A DNA stretch of 64,000 nucleotides from Leptolyngbya sp. Cla-17 (lineage in GTDB: Bacteria > Cyanobacteriota > Cyanobacteriia > Leptolyngbyales > Leptolyngbyaceae): assembly GCF_016807185.1 (NCBI RefSeq), contig NZ_JAEVYN010000001.1, positions 124,001-188,000 of the forward strand, given 5' to 3'. Numbering within the stretch: the stretch's first letter is position 1; each line of letters starts with the position of its first letter. Under the pieces are notes generated by a model, which was given only the letters and a program-made list of their open reading frames with translations, was not told the DNA's origin and did no database searches. Below are positions 1-8,746 of the stretch, one piece after another. Made by a program: the position numbers and the translations under genes.

Positions 1-678
1 TCGTAATAATCTTTGGGCTTCTGCCTGTCCCTTTGCTCGATTGACATTTGCTTCTGCTTCTTGCTCCGCTTCTTGAGCAATGTAAACCGCCCGTTGGGCA
101 CGTTGTTCGGCAATTTGTTTTTCTTCTACCGCTTTAGAAAACTCAGTTGAAAAAGTGAGATCGACAACGCTGGTGTCTAGCACAATAATGCCGTATTTTT
201 GCAGTCGCTCCCCCAAGGCAACATCAAAGTCTTGCTTCAATTCGTCTCGCTTGGTGATGGCTTCTTCCACGGTGCGTCGTGCCGCAGCGACTTTGAAGGA
301 TTCCTGGGTTTGAGGCGCAATAATTTTTGAAACGATATTTTGCAGTGACCCCTGGGTGCGGCGAATATTGACAACCTGCACCGGATCAAGTCGAAAGTTA
401 ATGGCAAAACTAGCGGTCAACTGCTGCAAATCCTTAGTAGAGCTTTGAGCCGGAACTTCAAACTTTTGCACCGTCAGGTCGTACATATCCACCCGTGAAA
501 TCAGAGGTGGCTTGAGATGAATGCCTTCTAGCAAAACCCCGTCTCTTGCTTTGCCCAAAATACTGAGCACTCCCGCTTCACCTGGGTTGATGACTACATA
601 AGCACTTAGCCCGATCAACAAGGCGATCGCCGCCAGAAAAAGCAGCGCGGTTGTCTGCCAGTTTGTTTGACTTTTCAT
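1..678 (-). CDS. Prohibitin/SPFH (band 7) family membrane protein, C-terminus outside window
   Basis: An open frame of 226 codons runs from an ATG at 678 to the window edge, so the C-terminus is missing. It begins MKSQTNWQ, followed by one hydrophobic segment at about residues 9-28. An SPFH-type domain follows, with the family-like stretches VVINPGEAGV and GILLEGIHLKPP-like text, then an Ala/Glu/Gln-rich coiled coil (EQRAQRAVYIAQEAEQEA) at the truncated end. Prohibitin-like proteins form membrane-anchored ring assemblies thought to scaffold proteases and membrane quality control. The role in this organism is inferred from the family only. The next gene, a secreted SH3-like protein on the same strand, ends 12 bases upstream of this start, so the two may be co-transcribed. 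Confidence 0.88.
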   Translation of the reverse strand, partial: MKSQTNWQTTALLFLAAIALLIGLSAYVVINPGEAGVLSILGKARDGVLLEGIHLKPPLISRVDMYDLTVQKFEVPAQSSTKDLQQLTASFAINFRLDPVQVVNIRRTQGSLQNIVSKIIAPQTQESFKVAAARRTVEEAITKRDELKQDFDVALGERLQKYGIIVLDTSVVDLTFSTEFSKAVEEKQIAEQRAQRAVYIAQEAEQEAEANVNRAKGQAEAQRLLR

Positions 679-690
679 ACTAGATCTTCA

Positions 691-1146
691 TTACCACATT
701 GCCCGAATGCACTTTCTTAGTGTAGACTTCATTTCGCCACCGTAGCTCTGATAGCGGGTTGGAATATAGCCGCTCTGCTGGATGGGGCGGTTGTAGGAAG
801 ATTCGATATAGGGAATCCGCACCCCAATGTAAGATCGTCCGTCAACGCCTAGGATAGTGTTTATCCCATTCGATAGCTCGACTTTGTCCCCATTTGCTAA
901 ATTACCCAGCGCGTTTCCTGATGCGGCTCTATTGTTAAACGGAATAAATCCATCGGCAACGATTACGCGGCAGTTTTGGTTGCGTTGAGCCAGCTTGCCA
1001 TCCACTTGCGATCGCGCAGGTTTCGCAGTACTACTGTCATCAGCAGTAACAGATGAAGATGAGGGATTCACCGCGATCGCTGGAAAAAGGTTGCTCAAAG
1101 CAGTGATCACGCCTAAACATGTCGCCACGATCAAATGCCTTTCCAT
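691..1146 (-). CDS. Secreted SH3-like domain protein, hypothetical
   Basis: About 151 residues from the ATG at 1146. Starts further upstream at 1161 and 1173 are possible, but MERHLIVATCL gives a clean signal peptide with hydrophobic core and a likely cleavage after AIA. After a Ser/Thr-rich linker, a region starts NCRVIVADGF and contains NALGNLANGDKV and SGYIPTRY. This is the rhythm of a bacterial SH3 domain (ratio/limit motif, then a Gly-Tyr-Ile strand). Two cysteines near residues 59 and 145 bracket the domain and could form a disulfide. A periplasmic location is inferred. Function is unknown. It lies directly upstream of the prohibitin-like gene on the same strand. Confidence 0.7.
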   Translation of the reverse strand: MERHLIVATCLGVITALSNLFPAIAVNPSSSSVTADDSSTAKPARSQVDGKLAQRNQNCRVIVADGFIPFNNRAASGNALGNLANGDKVELSNGINTILGVDGRSYIGVRIPYIESSYNRPIQQSGYIPTRYQSYGGEMKSTLRKCIRAMW

Positions 1147-1320
1147 TCTTGATCTTGTCATAATCACCAGCAAATTAGAACTTCTACGAAGATAGGCGAT
1201 TCATTCTGCAACAGCCGAAATTTGTGGAAATTGCTTAACACGCGACAGTTCAACCTTAAAGCTAGAAGAAAGTGAGCATTGCGATCGCTTGTTACACAGG
1301 AGCGATCGCCCGATTCCGTT

Positions 1321-1707
1321 TCAATCAGCTTCATATAGTTCCAGCGGCAAGTCATCTGGATCTTTGAAGAATGTAAAGCGCCTTCCAGTCAATTCATCCA
1401 ACCGAATTGGTTCTACCGAAATGCCTTTTGCCAATAGGTCAGCCACCGATGCGTCTAAATTTGCTACAGCAAACGAAAGATGACGCAAACCGCAAGCTTC
1501 GGGACTATTGACGCGCTCAGGCGGATCAGGAAAGGAAAAAAGCTCAATTTGAGCGTTGCTAGCCTGCAAATCTAGCTTGTAGGAATTTCGTGCTGTTCGA
1601 TAAGTTTCTTGAATGATCGAAAAACCGAGTAGCTCGACGTAAAAATGCTTGGAGCGATCGTAGTCTGAGCAAATGATCGCAACGTGATGAATGCCAAGGA
1701 AGTTCAT
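1321..1707 (-). CDS. Glyoxalase/VOC superfamily protein
   Basis: The start is placed at the ATG at 1707, giving 128 residues beginning MNFLGIHHVAI. A longer frame to 1794 exists, but its extra residues do not look like the family. The protein is a single vicinal-oxygen-chelate fold of two beta-alpha-beta-beta-beta modules: HHVAIICSDYDRSKHFY at the N-terminus, then LRHLSFAVANLDASVADL, ending with FFKDPDDLPLELYE. The His near residue 7, the His in LRHLSF and the final Glu are the expected metal ligands. The family includes glyoxalase I-like and YaeR-like proteins; the substrate cannot be told. It follows the metallo-hydrolase gene on the same strand and may share its transcript. Confidence 0.85.
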   Translation of the reverse strand: MNFLGIHHVAIICSDYDRSKHFYVELLGFSIIQETYRTARNSYKLDLQASNAQIELFSFPDPPERVNSPEACGLRHLSFAVANLDASVADLLAKGISVEPIRLDELTGRRFTFFKDPDDLPLELYEAD

Positions 1708-1797
1708 GAAGGCAGTAGGAAGACTTTGGTGTAAGTTGGAGCAAATAGGGGAGTTTTGAGTTGCTTGTATTCTCTGCTCCTCATTTCTCGCCATTCG

Positions 1798-2700
1798 CTA
1801 AATAACTGAAAGAATCATGCCTTCCTGGGCAAGCACACTGTTAGGAAAAACAGATTCTACTTGGGATGCAACCTTGTCTAAAAAGTCGTCAGAGTGGCTA
1901 GGATCGTGATGAAAGACGACCAATTTTTTCACGCCTGCCGCTTTTGCCATCTTTACCCCTTCTTGCCAAGTCGAGTGACCCCAGCCAATTTTAGAAGTTT
2001 TTAAATCGTGATACTCTTCGTCTGTGTAGCAGGCATCATAAATCAGGATGTCGGCATTGCGAGCAAGATGCAACAGATTTTCATCCAGGCGATCGGCGAA
2101 GTGTTCCGTGTCAGTTGCATAGACAACAGTGCGTCCTTGCCAGGTAAGGCGATAGCCCATAGCGCTATTGGGATGGTTGAGCGGACCTGTTTCAATGGTG
2201 ATGTCACCCAACTGCATCGTGTCGCCCGCAAACAAGTCATAAAACTTTAGGTCAGACTGCATCACCTGCATCGGCACCGGAAAATTAGGGTGCAGCATTT
2301 GGTCGTGGAGTCGCTGCTTCATGCTGGCTCCATTTGGCGCGATCGCCCCATAAATATGAAAGCAGTTTCCTTTCGCAAACGCGGGCACAAAGAACGGGAA
2401 ACCTTGAATATGATCCCAATGGGAATGGGTGAAAAACATATAAGCTTCAACAGGCATCTCAGACAGCAAAGATTTGCCTAGCACTCGTAACCCTGTGCCA
2501 CCATCAAAAATTAGGCGTTTTCCACCAATCCGCATCTCAACACAAGACGTGTTACCGCCATAGCGGACGGTTTCACTTCCGGGTGACGGAATGCTGCCCC
2601 GCACACCCCAAAACTGAACCACAAAATCCGTTGCTGGGCTGTTTTCATCAATGCTGTTGGTTTTTTCCTCCAAGGTGGAGGCTGACTCAAGCTCTGACAT
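1798..2700 (-). CDS. MBL-fold metallo-hydrolase
   Basis: A 300-residue protein from the ATG at 2700; a TTG at 2706 is less likely. It has a metallo-beta-lactamase fold: FWGVRGSIPSPG near residue 31, RYGGNTSCVEMR, the substrate-loop FDGGTG, and the zinc motif THSHWDHIQG with HSHWDH at about residues 92-97. Later ligands are visible in GPLNHPNSAMGYR, VYATDTEH and FHHDPSH. The GVRGS opening is typical of a subgroup often annotated as phosphodiesterase- or RNase Z-like hydrolases, but the substrate is not known. Its start lies inside the 3' end of panD (14-base overlap), which suggests translational coupling. No pantothenate role is implied by the sequence itself. Confidence 0.85.
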   Translation of the reverse strand: MSELESASTLEEKTNSIDENSPATDFVVQFWGVRGSIPSPGSETVRYGGNTSCVEMRIGGKRLIFDGGTGLRVLGKSLLSEMPVEAYMFFTHSHWDHIQGFPFFVPAFAKGNCFHIYGAIAPNGASMKQRLHDQMLHPNFPVPMQVMQSDLKFYDLFAGDTMQLGDITIETGPLNHPNSAMGYRLTWQGRTVVYATDTEHFADRLDENLLHLARNADILIYDACYTDEEYHDLKTSKIGWGHSTWQEGVKMAKAAGVKKLVVFHHDPSHSDDFLDKVASQVESVFPNSVLAQEGMILSVI

Positions 2701-3094
2701 TATCAATTACTGGTAAGGTTTCAAGAAGGTCTTTGTACCGATGCACTTGCCGCAAATGATTTTGCTCATCCACTAAAACGACAGTCGGGGAAAAAGTTTT
2801 CAACTCCTCAGCCGTGAGTTGAGCGTAGGTCATGATAATTAAGCGATCGCCCGGAACGCCGAGCCGAGCCGCTGCACCATTTAATTGAATCTCACCAGAG
2901 CCTGCAGGCGCTGAGATGGCATATGTAATCAACCGTTCACCATTAGAAACGTTCACTACCTGTACCTGCTCATAAGGTAGAATACCCGCTGCACTTAATA
3001 AAATCTCATCAACACTGATACTGCCGATATAGCTTAAGTTGGCAGCGGTTAATACACACTGATGAATTTTCGATAATAAAAACGTGCGTTGCAT
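2687..3094 (-). CDS. panD: Aspartate 1-decarboxylase (pantothenate synthesis)
   Basis: 135 residues starting MQRTFLLSKIHQCVLT. The enzyme decarboxylates L-aspartate to beta-alanine for pantothenate and coenzyme A. It is made as a proenzyme that cleaves itself between Gly and Ser to create the pyruvoyl cofactor. The cleavage site is visible in YIGSISVDE at about residue 24. Other family signatures are NGERLITYAI, NGAAARLGVPGD and the strand IIMTYAQL. Length agrees with the family (about 120-140 residues). The gene lies upstream of, and overlaps, the MBL-fold hydrolase gene. Confidence 0.95.
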   Translation of the reverse strand: MQRTFLLSKIHQCVLTAANLSYIGSISVDEILLSAAGILPYEQVQVVNVSNGERLITYAISAPAGSGEIQLNGAAARLGVPGDRLIIMTYAQLTAEELKTFSPTVVLVDEQNHLRQVHRYKDLLETLPVIDNVRA

Positions 3095-3239
3095 ATTTAA
3101 TCTTCTTCTCTTTGAAGAAGTAAAAAAGCGGATGTATTCAATTAGCTTGACTTAATTAAACAACGGATATTTCCCATTTTGCCTATGGAATAGGTAAGAC
3201 CGCAGCTATAGCCCCCCATGTCAGCAATGAATCGTTACA

Positions 3240-3270
3240 GAAAGGAGGCTTAGAATAACTAAGCCTCAGC
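3240..3270 (-). terminator. Probable terminator after ppa
   Basis: A perfect 9-base inverted repeat, GAGGCTTAG at 3245-3253 and CTAAGCCTC at 3259-3267, encloses a 5-base loop. It sits about 30 bases past the ppa stop. On the minus strand the stem is followed by a short T-rich stretch (CTTTCTGT), weaker than a classical U-tract. Confidence 0.6.
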
Positions 3271-3296
3271 ATCTCTCACTTACAGTCAGAACTTGC

Positions 3297-3806
3297 TTAG
3301 CGGTATGCCTTGATGCATTGTTCTACTAAAGGCAGAACTTGATCCGCATCTTTCCAGCCTAAAATTTCGGTCACTTTTTTCTCTAGATTTTTGTAAGTTC
3401 TAAAGAATTCAGCAATTTCGTCTAGGCGGTGAGAAGCCACATCTGCAAGGGTTTTAACTTGGGCATAGCGCGGATCTTTGTCGGGAACACACAAAATCTT
3501 TTCATCGCGATCGCCCCCGTCAATCATTTCCAGCATTCCAATTGGGCGTGCAGCAATCACACAGCCTGGAAAGGTGGGTTGATCCATCATCACCATGCCA
3601 TCCAGCGGATCGCCATCATCACCCAGGGTATTGGGAATGAAGCCGTAATCAAGAGGATACTGGACTGAGGCGAAAAGGACGCGATCGAGGGCAAAGGCGT
3701 TGATATCCTTATCAAACTCATATTTATTCTTACTACCACCCGGAATCTCAATCAGGATATTTAGCAAACCGGGTTTAGGTTGGGCAGGAATACGCGAAAG
3801 ATCCAC
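3297..3806 (-). CDS. ppa: Inorganic pyrophosphatase
   Basis: 169 residues with a GTG start at 3806, chosen because GGAG lies 8 bases upstream and because the family opens (M/V)DLSRIPAQP. The ATG-type frame upstream to 3827 adds non-conserved residues. This soluble family I enzyme hydrolyses diphosphate to two phosphates and pulls biosynthetic reactions forward. Family I features visible: EIPGGSKNKYEFDK, the YPLDYGFIPNT strand, and the metal-binding DDGDPLDGMV followed by GGDRDEKILCVPDKDPRY, carrying the Asp cluster. Length fits bacterial enzymes. It is a stand-alone gene with its own hairpin downstream. Confidence 0.96.
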   Translation of the reverse strand: MDLSRIPAQPKPGLLNILIEIPGGSKNKYEFDKDINAFALDRVLFASVQYPLDYGFIPNTLGDDGDPLDGMVMMDQPTFPGCVIAARPIGMLEMIDGGDRDEKILCVPDKDPRYAQVKTLADVASHRLDEIAEFFRTYKNLEKKVTEILGWKDADQVLPLVEQCIKAYR

Positions 3807-3848
3807 AAACAATCTCCAAACTAGCAACGTCTAGCATTATCCCATTCC

Positions 3849-4664
3849 CTACCGCTTCACCCCAATAGATGCCGTTAGCGGTAAAAATGTCTCCACCCAT
3901 TCGGCTCGGCTAACGACCAATGTGGGGTAGGCACGGCGACTATAGTTAACGCCAGTTTGCAAAGGAAAGATGGTTTCTGGTTCTAGGGGTGTCCAGGCGG
4001 CACCAGCGGCTTGGGCGATCGCCCAGACTGCGGCAATATCCCAAATTTTTGGCGTCGCTTCCACGCCAGCGAGAGTCCACCCGGCTGCCACCGTCAAAAA
4101 ACTATAGGTTGACACACCCAACATCCGAATTTTGCAGGGATTGGGCTGCTGCAATACTGAAAGGCTACGGGCGCAAAGGTTGAAAAAGTGGTTGGAACTA
4201 GGAGCATCAGGACTGGTATGGATCAGGCGATCGTTCATAAAAGCGCCTGTGGGCATTTCTAAGCCCGAGTCACCACGCCAGTAGCCATGAAATGACTGCC
4301 GCAGAGGCGGAAAGTGGACATAGCCAAAAACAGGCGTGCCTTTGTACACTAGCCCAAATGAAATCCCCCACAGCGGCAGACCTCTAGCGAAATTAGTGGT
4401 GCCATCCAGCGGATCGATAATCCAGCACCACTCGGTTTCTGGAAAAATATGCTCGGTTTCTTCACTAACCACGCCATGATCAGGAAAAGCCTGGGCGATC
4501 GCGTTCCTCAGTTCCTCATCTGCCCACCGATCCGATTGCGTGACTAAGCTGCCGTCAGCTTTTTCTTGCGCCTGCGCTTGCCCAAAATCTTGTAGCAGGC
4601 GATCTCCGACTCGATGAGTGGTAGCTTTAGCAAAATCCAGAATTTGAGCCCAAAAATCAGACAT
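3849..4664 (-). CDS. Inositol monophosphatase family protein
   Basis: 271 residues. Metal-binding motifs of the family are in order: VSEETEH with the acidic pair near residues 68-69, then WIIDPLDGTTNFARG with DPLDGTTN at about 84-91, and a C-terminal IWDIAAVWAIAQAAGA matching the WD motif. These bind the Mg ions that activate water for phosphate ester hydrolysis. Possible substrates include inositol phosphates, histidinol phosphate and PAP, and the sequence does not choose between them. The start at 4664 is the only sensible ATG. The ppa gene follows on the same strand. Confidence 0.9.
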   Translation of the reverse strand: MSDFWAQILDFAKATTHRVGDRLLQDFGQAQAQEKADGSLVTQSDRWADEELRNAIAQAFPDHGVVSEETEHIFPETEWCWIIDPLDGTTNFARGLPLWGISFGLVYKGTPVFGYVHFPPLRQSFHGYWRGDSGLEMPTGAFMNDRLIHTSPDAPSSNHFFNLCARSLSVLQQPNPCKIRMLGVSTYSFLTVAAGWTLAGVEATPKIWDIAAVWAIAQAAGAAWTPLEPETIFPLQTGVNYSRRAYPTLVVSRAEWVETFLPLTASIGVKR

Positions 4665-4847
4665 AGGGAAAGTAATAGATTAGGGTTGCTCAACTACATT
4701 GTCAGAAAAACTAACCTTCAGGTCTTTCCAGATAGATAGCGTAGAAAGACATAACCTATTCCCGCATCTCCAAAGTTGGATCCATATCGAGCGATCGCAG
4801 TTTTTTAGTTAGTCGTTAGACGATCAGAAAATCAGTCACCAGCTAAA

Positions 4848-6272
4848 TTAATCCATTTCACCCTGAAAGACGGTGGCGATCGCTTGTTTTGCGTTTGCCT
4901 GAAACTCCGCCACATTCACCCGGCTGAGCAAATAGACTGCCAAGATCATGCCGCAGGCTTGCACCGCAAACACTAAGGAATAAGCAAACATGGGCACAGT
5001 AAACAGTCTGTTGCCCAAATCAAGCACCGTGCCGCCTGCCACTGTTGCTAAAGCCCGCGCCATTGCCTGAGCCAAACCCCACGCGCCAATAAAGGTGCCA
5101 GCGGTTTCAGCCGCCGTCAAATCCAGCATCAGGCTGAGGGCACCCGTAGTGACCACGCCAGAACACAAGCCGAAGAGAAATACGCCTGTTTTTAGCACCG
5201 TTTGATTAGCGGTAAATCCTGCCAGGATAAGCAAGATGAAGCAACCTGCAACCAATAAACAGCCGAGCTTAGCAGTATTTTTTTTACCAATTCGGGGTGT
5301 AATCAAAAAGCCTGTAGTGCTGATGCCGATTAAGGTGCCCGTTCCCCAAAAGGCATTGAGCAGCGTGGTTTTAGAAAACTCCATGTTGAACACTTTCGCG
5401 CCGTAGGGTTCCAAAATAGCATCCTGCATGAACAGACTAATGGTCATAACCAGCAGAAAGGTGAAGAAAATTCCGGTTTGGCGGCTAGCAGTTAATACGT
5501 GCAAGGCTTGCCCAAAGGTGATTTTGTCTTCGCGATCGCTAATGGTAGACCGCAGCCGATAGAGCGAATATTTCTTTTCCATGCCTGCGGTTGCCACCAC
5601 CGCTAACCCCACCACGATCGCTGGCACAATCACAAACACCCGATTAATTGAAGCTTGCATCACCTCTATAGGCGTATCGTTAGTCACTTGCCTCAGCAGC
5701 ACACTAATCAAAATTGCTCCAATCACAATCCCGACCATCAACATCGACCAAACCACGCCCACCAGCTTGGAACGATTACCCTCATCCGACACATCCACTA
5801 GCAACGCTGCAAAGGGAGTCGATCCAGCGCTTAATGCCAAGCCATAAATAGCAAAGGTCAATCCTAAAAGGCCTGTCCAGCCGTAGAATTCGCCAGAGTC
5901 AGGAGCCGCGCTCCCCAGTTGCCACATTACCTGCAGCGCTAAAAACGACACCACCGCAAATATCATCGTACCGATCCAGATATAGCCCGTGCGATGGTGT
6001 CCCAACAGCGGTTTACTGTCGGAGCGTTGCCCAAACCAAACCCGCGCGGGTGCCACAAACTGGTGCATGGCGATCGCCCCCGCCGCGATCGTGGCAGGTA
6101 TCGCCAAGTTGCCAATCATCACCCGGTTCATGACTCCCAATGCCAACACCGACATCATGCCCAATCCCAGTTGGTACAGACCCAACCGAAACATCGTTAG
6201 CAGGGTAATGGTGGACACAGGAGCCGACTCGCTAGACGACAGGTGTGAACCGGACAGATTGCTACTTGCCAT
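4848..6272 (-). CDS. BCD family MFS transporter (PucC-like)
   Basis: 474 residues with about twelve hydrophobic segments. It belongs to the PucC/bacteriochlorophyll-delivery branch of the major facilitator superfamily. Signatures are FRLGLYQLGLGMMSVLALGV in TM1, NRVMIGNLAIPA, RVWFGQRSDSKPLLGHHRTGYIW in the first cytoplasmic loop, and a second-half VTTGALSLMLDLTAAETAGTFIGAW. In phototrophs this family is associated with chlorophyll handling or light-harvesting assembly; the exact cargo in cyanobacteria is unsettled. It is divergent from the aldo/keto reductase gene, with 129 bases between starts. Confidence 0.88.
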   Translation of the reverse strand: MASSNLSGSHLSSSESAPVSTITLLTMFRLGLYQLGLGMMSVLALGVMNRVMIGNLAIPATIAAGAIAMHQFVAPARVWFGQRSDSKPLLGHHRTGYIWIGTMIFAVVSFLALQVMWQLGSAAPDSGEFYGWTGLLGLTFAIYGLALSAGSTPFAALLVDVSDEGNRSKLVGVVWSMLMVGIVIGAILISVLLRQVTNDTPIEVMQASINRVFVIVPAIVVGLAVVATAGMEKKYSLYRLRSTISDREDKITFGQALHVLTASRQTGIFFTFLLVMTISLFMQDAILEPYGAKVFNMEFSKTTLLNAFWGTGTLIGISTTGFLITPRIGKKNTAKLGCLLVAGCFILLILAGFTANQTVLKTGVFLFGLCSGVVTTGALSLMLDLTAAETAGTFIGAWGLAQAMARALATVAGGTVLDLGNRLFTVPMFAYSLVFAVQACGMILAVYLLSRVNVAEFQANAKQAIATVFQGEMD

Positions 6273-6401
6273 ACTTCTTCTAAACCAGATTGGATATTGC
6301 CACCATTTTCTAGATTAAAAGGAATTGGAAGGGTCGAACCGGGAAGTCGCAGAATACACTAGAAGTGTGAAGAAAAAGTTACAAATTGGAGGGCGATCGC
6401 T

Positions 6402-7355
6402 ATGCAAACAAACATGCAAACCGTTAATTTAGGCAAAGATGGATCTGTTGTGCCTGCGATTGGTATTGGTGCATGGTCTTGGGGCGACAGCCTATTTTGG
6501 AGCTATGGCAAAGACTACGGAGCAGACCAGGTGCGTGAAGCCTTCCATGCTGCCGTTGAGTCTGGTATCACCTTTTTTGATACCGCAGAGATTTATGGCT
6601 TGGGTGAATCTGAGCGACTGATTGGGCAATTCCTCAAGCAAACCGACAAGCCAGTTCAAATCGCCACCAAATACTTTCCCCTCCCTTGGCGGCTCAATGC
6701 TCAAGCGGTTGCAGACACCCTGACTGCCAGCCTGCAACGGCTTCAGGTCGATCGCGTAGCGTTGTACCAGGTGCATTTCCCCTTAGATTTTTTGATGAGC
6801 CAGCGCACCTTAATGAATGCGCTAGCCAATGAGGTTGATCAAGGCAGAATTGGGGCGATCGGTGTCAGCAACTATTCCGCCGAGCAAATGCGGCAGGCTC
6901 ACACATTTTTAGCGGCGCGGGGCATTCCTCTGGCAGTGAACCAAGTCCGTTATTCTCTGCTGAGTCGCCAGATTGAAACCAACGGGGTGCTAGCTGCGGC
7001 AAGGGAACTGGATATTGCCATTCTTGCCTATAGTCCCCTGGCGCAAGGATTGCTCACCGGTAAATACACTCCAGACTCAGTGCAAACCCTGCGGGGGGCA
7101 CGGCGCATTGATCCCCGATTCAACCGGGCTGGATTGGAAAAAATTGCCCCACTCGTTAACGCTTTGCAAACAATCGGCGATGTTCATCAACGCACCCCTG
7201 CTCAAGTTGCGTTGAATTGGCTGATTGCTCAAGGCAACGTCATGCCAATCCCTGGTGCTAAAAATGCAAATCAAGCGGTGCAAAATGCAGGCGCGATCGG
7301 TTGGAGCCTCATCCCAGAGGAAGTGGAGCAATTGGATCGGTTGACTCTCAACTGA
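6402..7355 (+). CDS. Aldo/keto reductase
   Basis: 317 residues. The start at 6402 is preceded by GGAGG about 9 bases upstream, overlapping a GCGATCGC palindrome; an internal ATG at 6414 is possible. The catalytic tetrad of the superfamily can be placed as Asp60 and Tyr65 (FFDTAEIYG), Lys90 (IATKYFPLP) and His125 (LYQVHFP). The NADPH-binding part is the C-terminal IPGAKNANQAVQNAGA. The family reduces aldehydes and ketones with NADPH; the physiological substrate is unknown. In plants and cyanobacteria this subgroup is related to pyridoxal reductase-like enzymes, which is only a possibility here. Confidence 0.9.
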   Translation: MQTNMQTVNLGKDGSVVPAIGIGAWSWGDSLFWSYGKDYGADQVREAFHAAVESGITFFDTAEIYGLGESERLIGQFLKQTDKPVQIATKYFPLPWRLNAQAVADTLTASLQRLQVDRVALYQVHFPLDFLMSQRTLMNALANEVDQGRIGAIGVSNYSAEQMRQAHTFLAARGIPLAVNQVRYSLLSRQIETNGVLAAARELDIAILAYSPLAQGLLTGKYTPDSVQTLRGARRIDPRFNRAGLEKIAPLVNALQTIGDVHQRTPAQVALNWLIAQGNVMPIPGAKNANQAVQNAGAIGWSLIPEEVEQLDRLTLN

Positions 7356-7489
7356 TAGGGGTGGAAGAAGTGAGGGAGTTCAGGTCCAACGAATCAATGG
7401 GTGGCACAATCTCCCATAGACTAACCTCTGTTCGTCCTCTAAACTGAACTAAGTCGTTTCCGCCCTGAATTACTAGCCCCTTGGGAGTT

Positions 7490-7852
7490 ATGCATACAGT
7501 TTTGATCGTGGATGATAGCCTCACTGTGCGGCAAATGGTTTCAGAGCAACTCCGAAAAAGTGGGTTTAATGTAGTTGAGGCGATCGATGGCGAAGAAGCA
7601 ATCACCAAAATCCGCGCAAACCTCCCTGATCTGGTTGTTACAGACATCGTGATGCCCCGCAAAAATGGCTACGAGCTATGCCGCTGGCTGAAAAACGAAC
7701 CGAACACTAAGCACATTCCTGTGGTCATGTGTACGAGTAAAAGCGAGGAGTTTGATGTGTATTGGGGCATGAAGCAAGGTGCAGATGCGTATATTACAAA
7801 GCCGTATCATCCGCCGGATTTGATCGATGCGGTAAAGAAGCTGCTGAAGTAA
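7490..7852 (+). CDS. CheY-like single-domain response regulator (PilG/PilH type)
   Basis: 120 residues from the ATG at 7490, which has GGGAG five bases upstream. It is a stand-alone receiver domain. The acidic pocket is Asp8-Asp9 (IVDDS), the phospho-acceptor Asp52 (VTDIVMP), the switch Thr82 (MCTSKSEE) and Lys104 (ITKPYHP). No output domain follows, so it should act by binding a partner. The wording KNGYELCRWLKNEPNTKHIPVVM is typical of regulators of cyanobacterial pilus/phototaxis clusters, but no kinase gene lies nearby. Its 3' end overlaps the convergent rsmG by about 59 bases. Confidence 0.9.
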   Translation: MHTVLIVDDSLTVRQMVSEQLRKSGFNVVEAIDGEEAITKIRANLPDLVVTDIVMPRKNGYELCRWLKNEPNTKHIPVVMCTSKSEEFDVYWGMKQGADAYITKPYHPPDLIDAVKKLLK

Positions 7853-8651
7853 GCACCAATGGTTTTTGGGCAGGAATGCCCACAGCACGAGGATAGAGCG
7901 GTTGAGTTGGAGCAACCTTACGAATATATAAACAGTGGCGATCGCCGTGAGTAATAGGCGTTTTAAACGCTGTCACTTGTTCTAGCTCACCACCCAGCAG
8001 CAAATTCACCACCGGAGCAAGATCCTCCGCTTCTTCTTCAAGCCACTGTCCTCGATACAGCACGGCTAAACCACCAATTTTCACTAGCGGCAGTGCATAC
8101 TCCACGCAGATGGATGCCGCGCCTACGGCCCGAACTACCACCAAATCGTACTGTTCTCGATGGGCACGATCGCGCCCAATCTGCTCTACTCTGTCTACCA
8201 GCGTGGTGGCATTCGCAATATTTAAGCGCTCCAACAACTGACTGACAAAATCAAGCTTTTTGCGGGTGGAGTCAAGCAAGGTGACCTGCCAGCTCGGTTG
8301 GGCGATCGCGATTGGCAATCCCGGAAAACCCGCTCCAGTGCCAATATCAATAACGCGGTAAGGGTTCAGATTCCGTTCTGGTGTTAGGTGCGAGGTGTCG
8401 GGGTTGGAAAGCTCATTGCTGGGTAACTGGAGAAACGACTTAATTCCACTGAGCGAATCCCACAGGTGTTTTTCCCAAAACTCTATAGGGTCAGTAATCC
8501 GGGTTAAATTAAGCTGTTGGTTGCCTTCCAGAATCCCTTCATAAAGCTGCTGGAATAGACTATTTTGGGCAACACTGGGCTGCCAACCTAAGGTTTCTTG
8601 CCAAAGATCAGAAAAATCGGGCAGGGTAGATGGCACGGTATTGGTAAGCAC
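7794..8651 (-). CDS. rsmG: 16S rRNA (guanine527-N7)-methyltransferase
   Basis: 285 residues. RsmG methylates G527 in the 530 loop of 16S rRNA using S-adenosylmethionine. The SAM-binding motif VIDIGTGAGFPGLP lies at about residues 100-113; LNLTRITDP precedes it, and VVVRAVG and the RYPR-like LYPRAVGIPAQKPL follow. Two oddities stand out. An unconserved insert at about residues 76-95 (rich in Ser/Asn/Thr) comes from a repeat-like stretch, and the last 20 residues lie beyond the family's usual end (after AQKPL), almost exactly over the antisense 3' end of the response-regulator gene. The core motifs are intact, so activity is expected. Confidence 0.93.
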   Translation of the reverse strand: MLTNTVPSTLPDFSDLWQETLGWQPSVAQNSLFQQLYEGILEGNQQLNLTRITDPIEFWEKHLWDSLSGIKSFLQLPSNELSNPDTSHLTPERNLNPYRVIDIGTGAGFPGLPIAIAQPSWQVTLLDSTRKKLDFVSQLLERLNIANATTLVDRVEQIGRDRAHREQYDLVVVRAVGAASICVEYALPLVKIGGLAVLYRGQWLEEEAEDLAPVVNLLLGGELEQVTAFKTPITHGDRHCLYIRKVAPTQPLYPRAVGIPAQKPLVLTSAASLPHRSNPADDTAL

Positions 8652-8746
8652 AGTTTTGCTGAAAAATAAGGGGCAGAAATCAAAAAATTACTTGGAAATT
8701 CACCTGTGCCCGGATGGCTATGGTGCGATCGCACGGATGCAATTCA

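Noticed and set aside
6325..6365. Possible tRNA T-arm (GGTCGAACC)
   Set aside because: The motif lacks the rest of a cloverleaf (no acceptor stem or anticodon arm can be folded nearby). No tRNA was found in the window.
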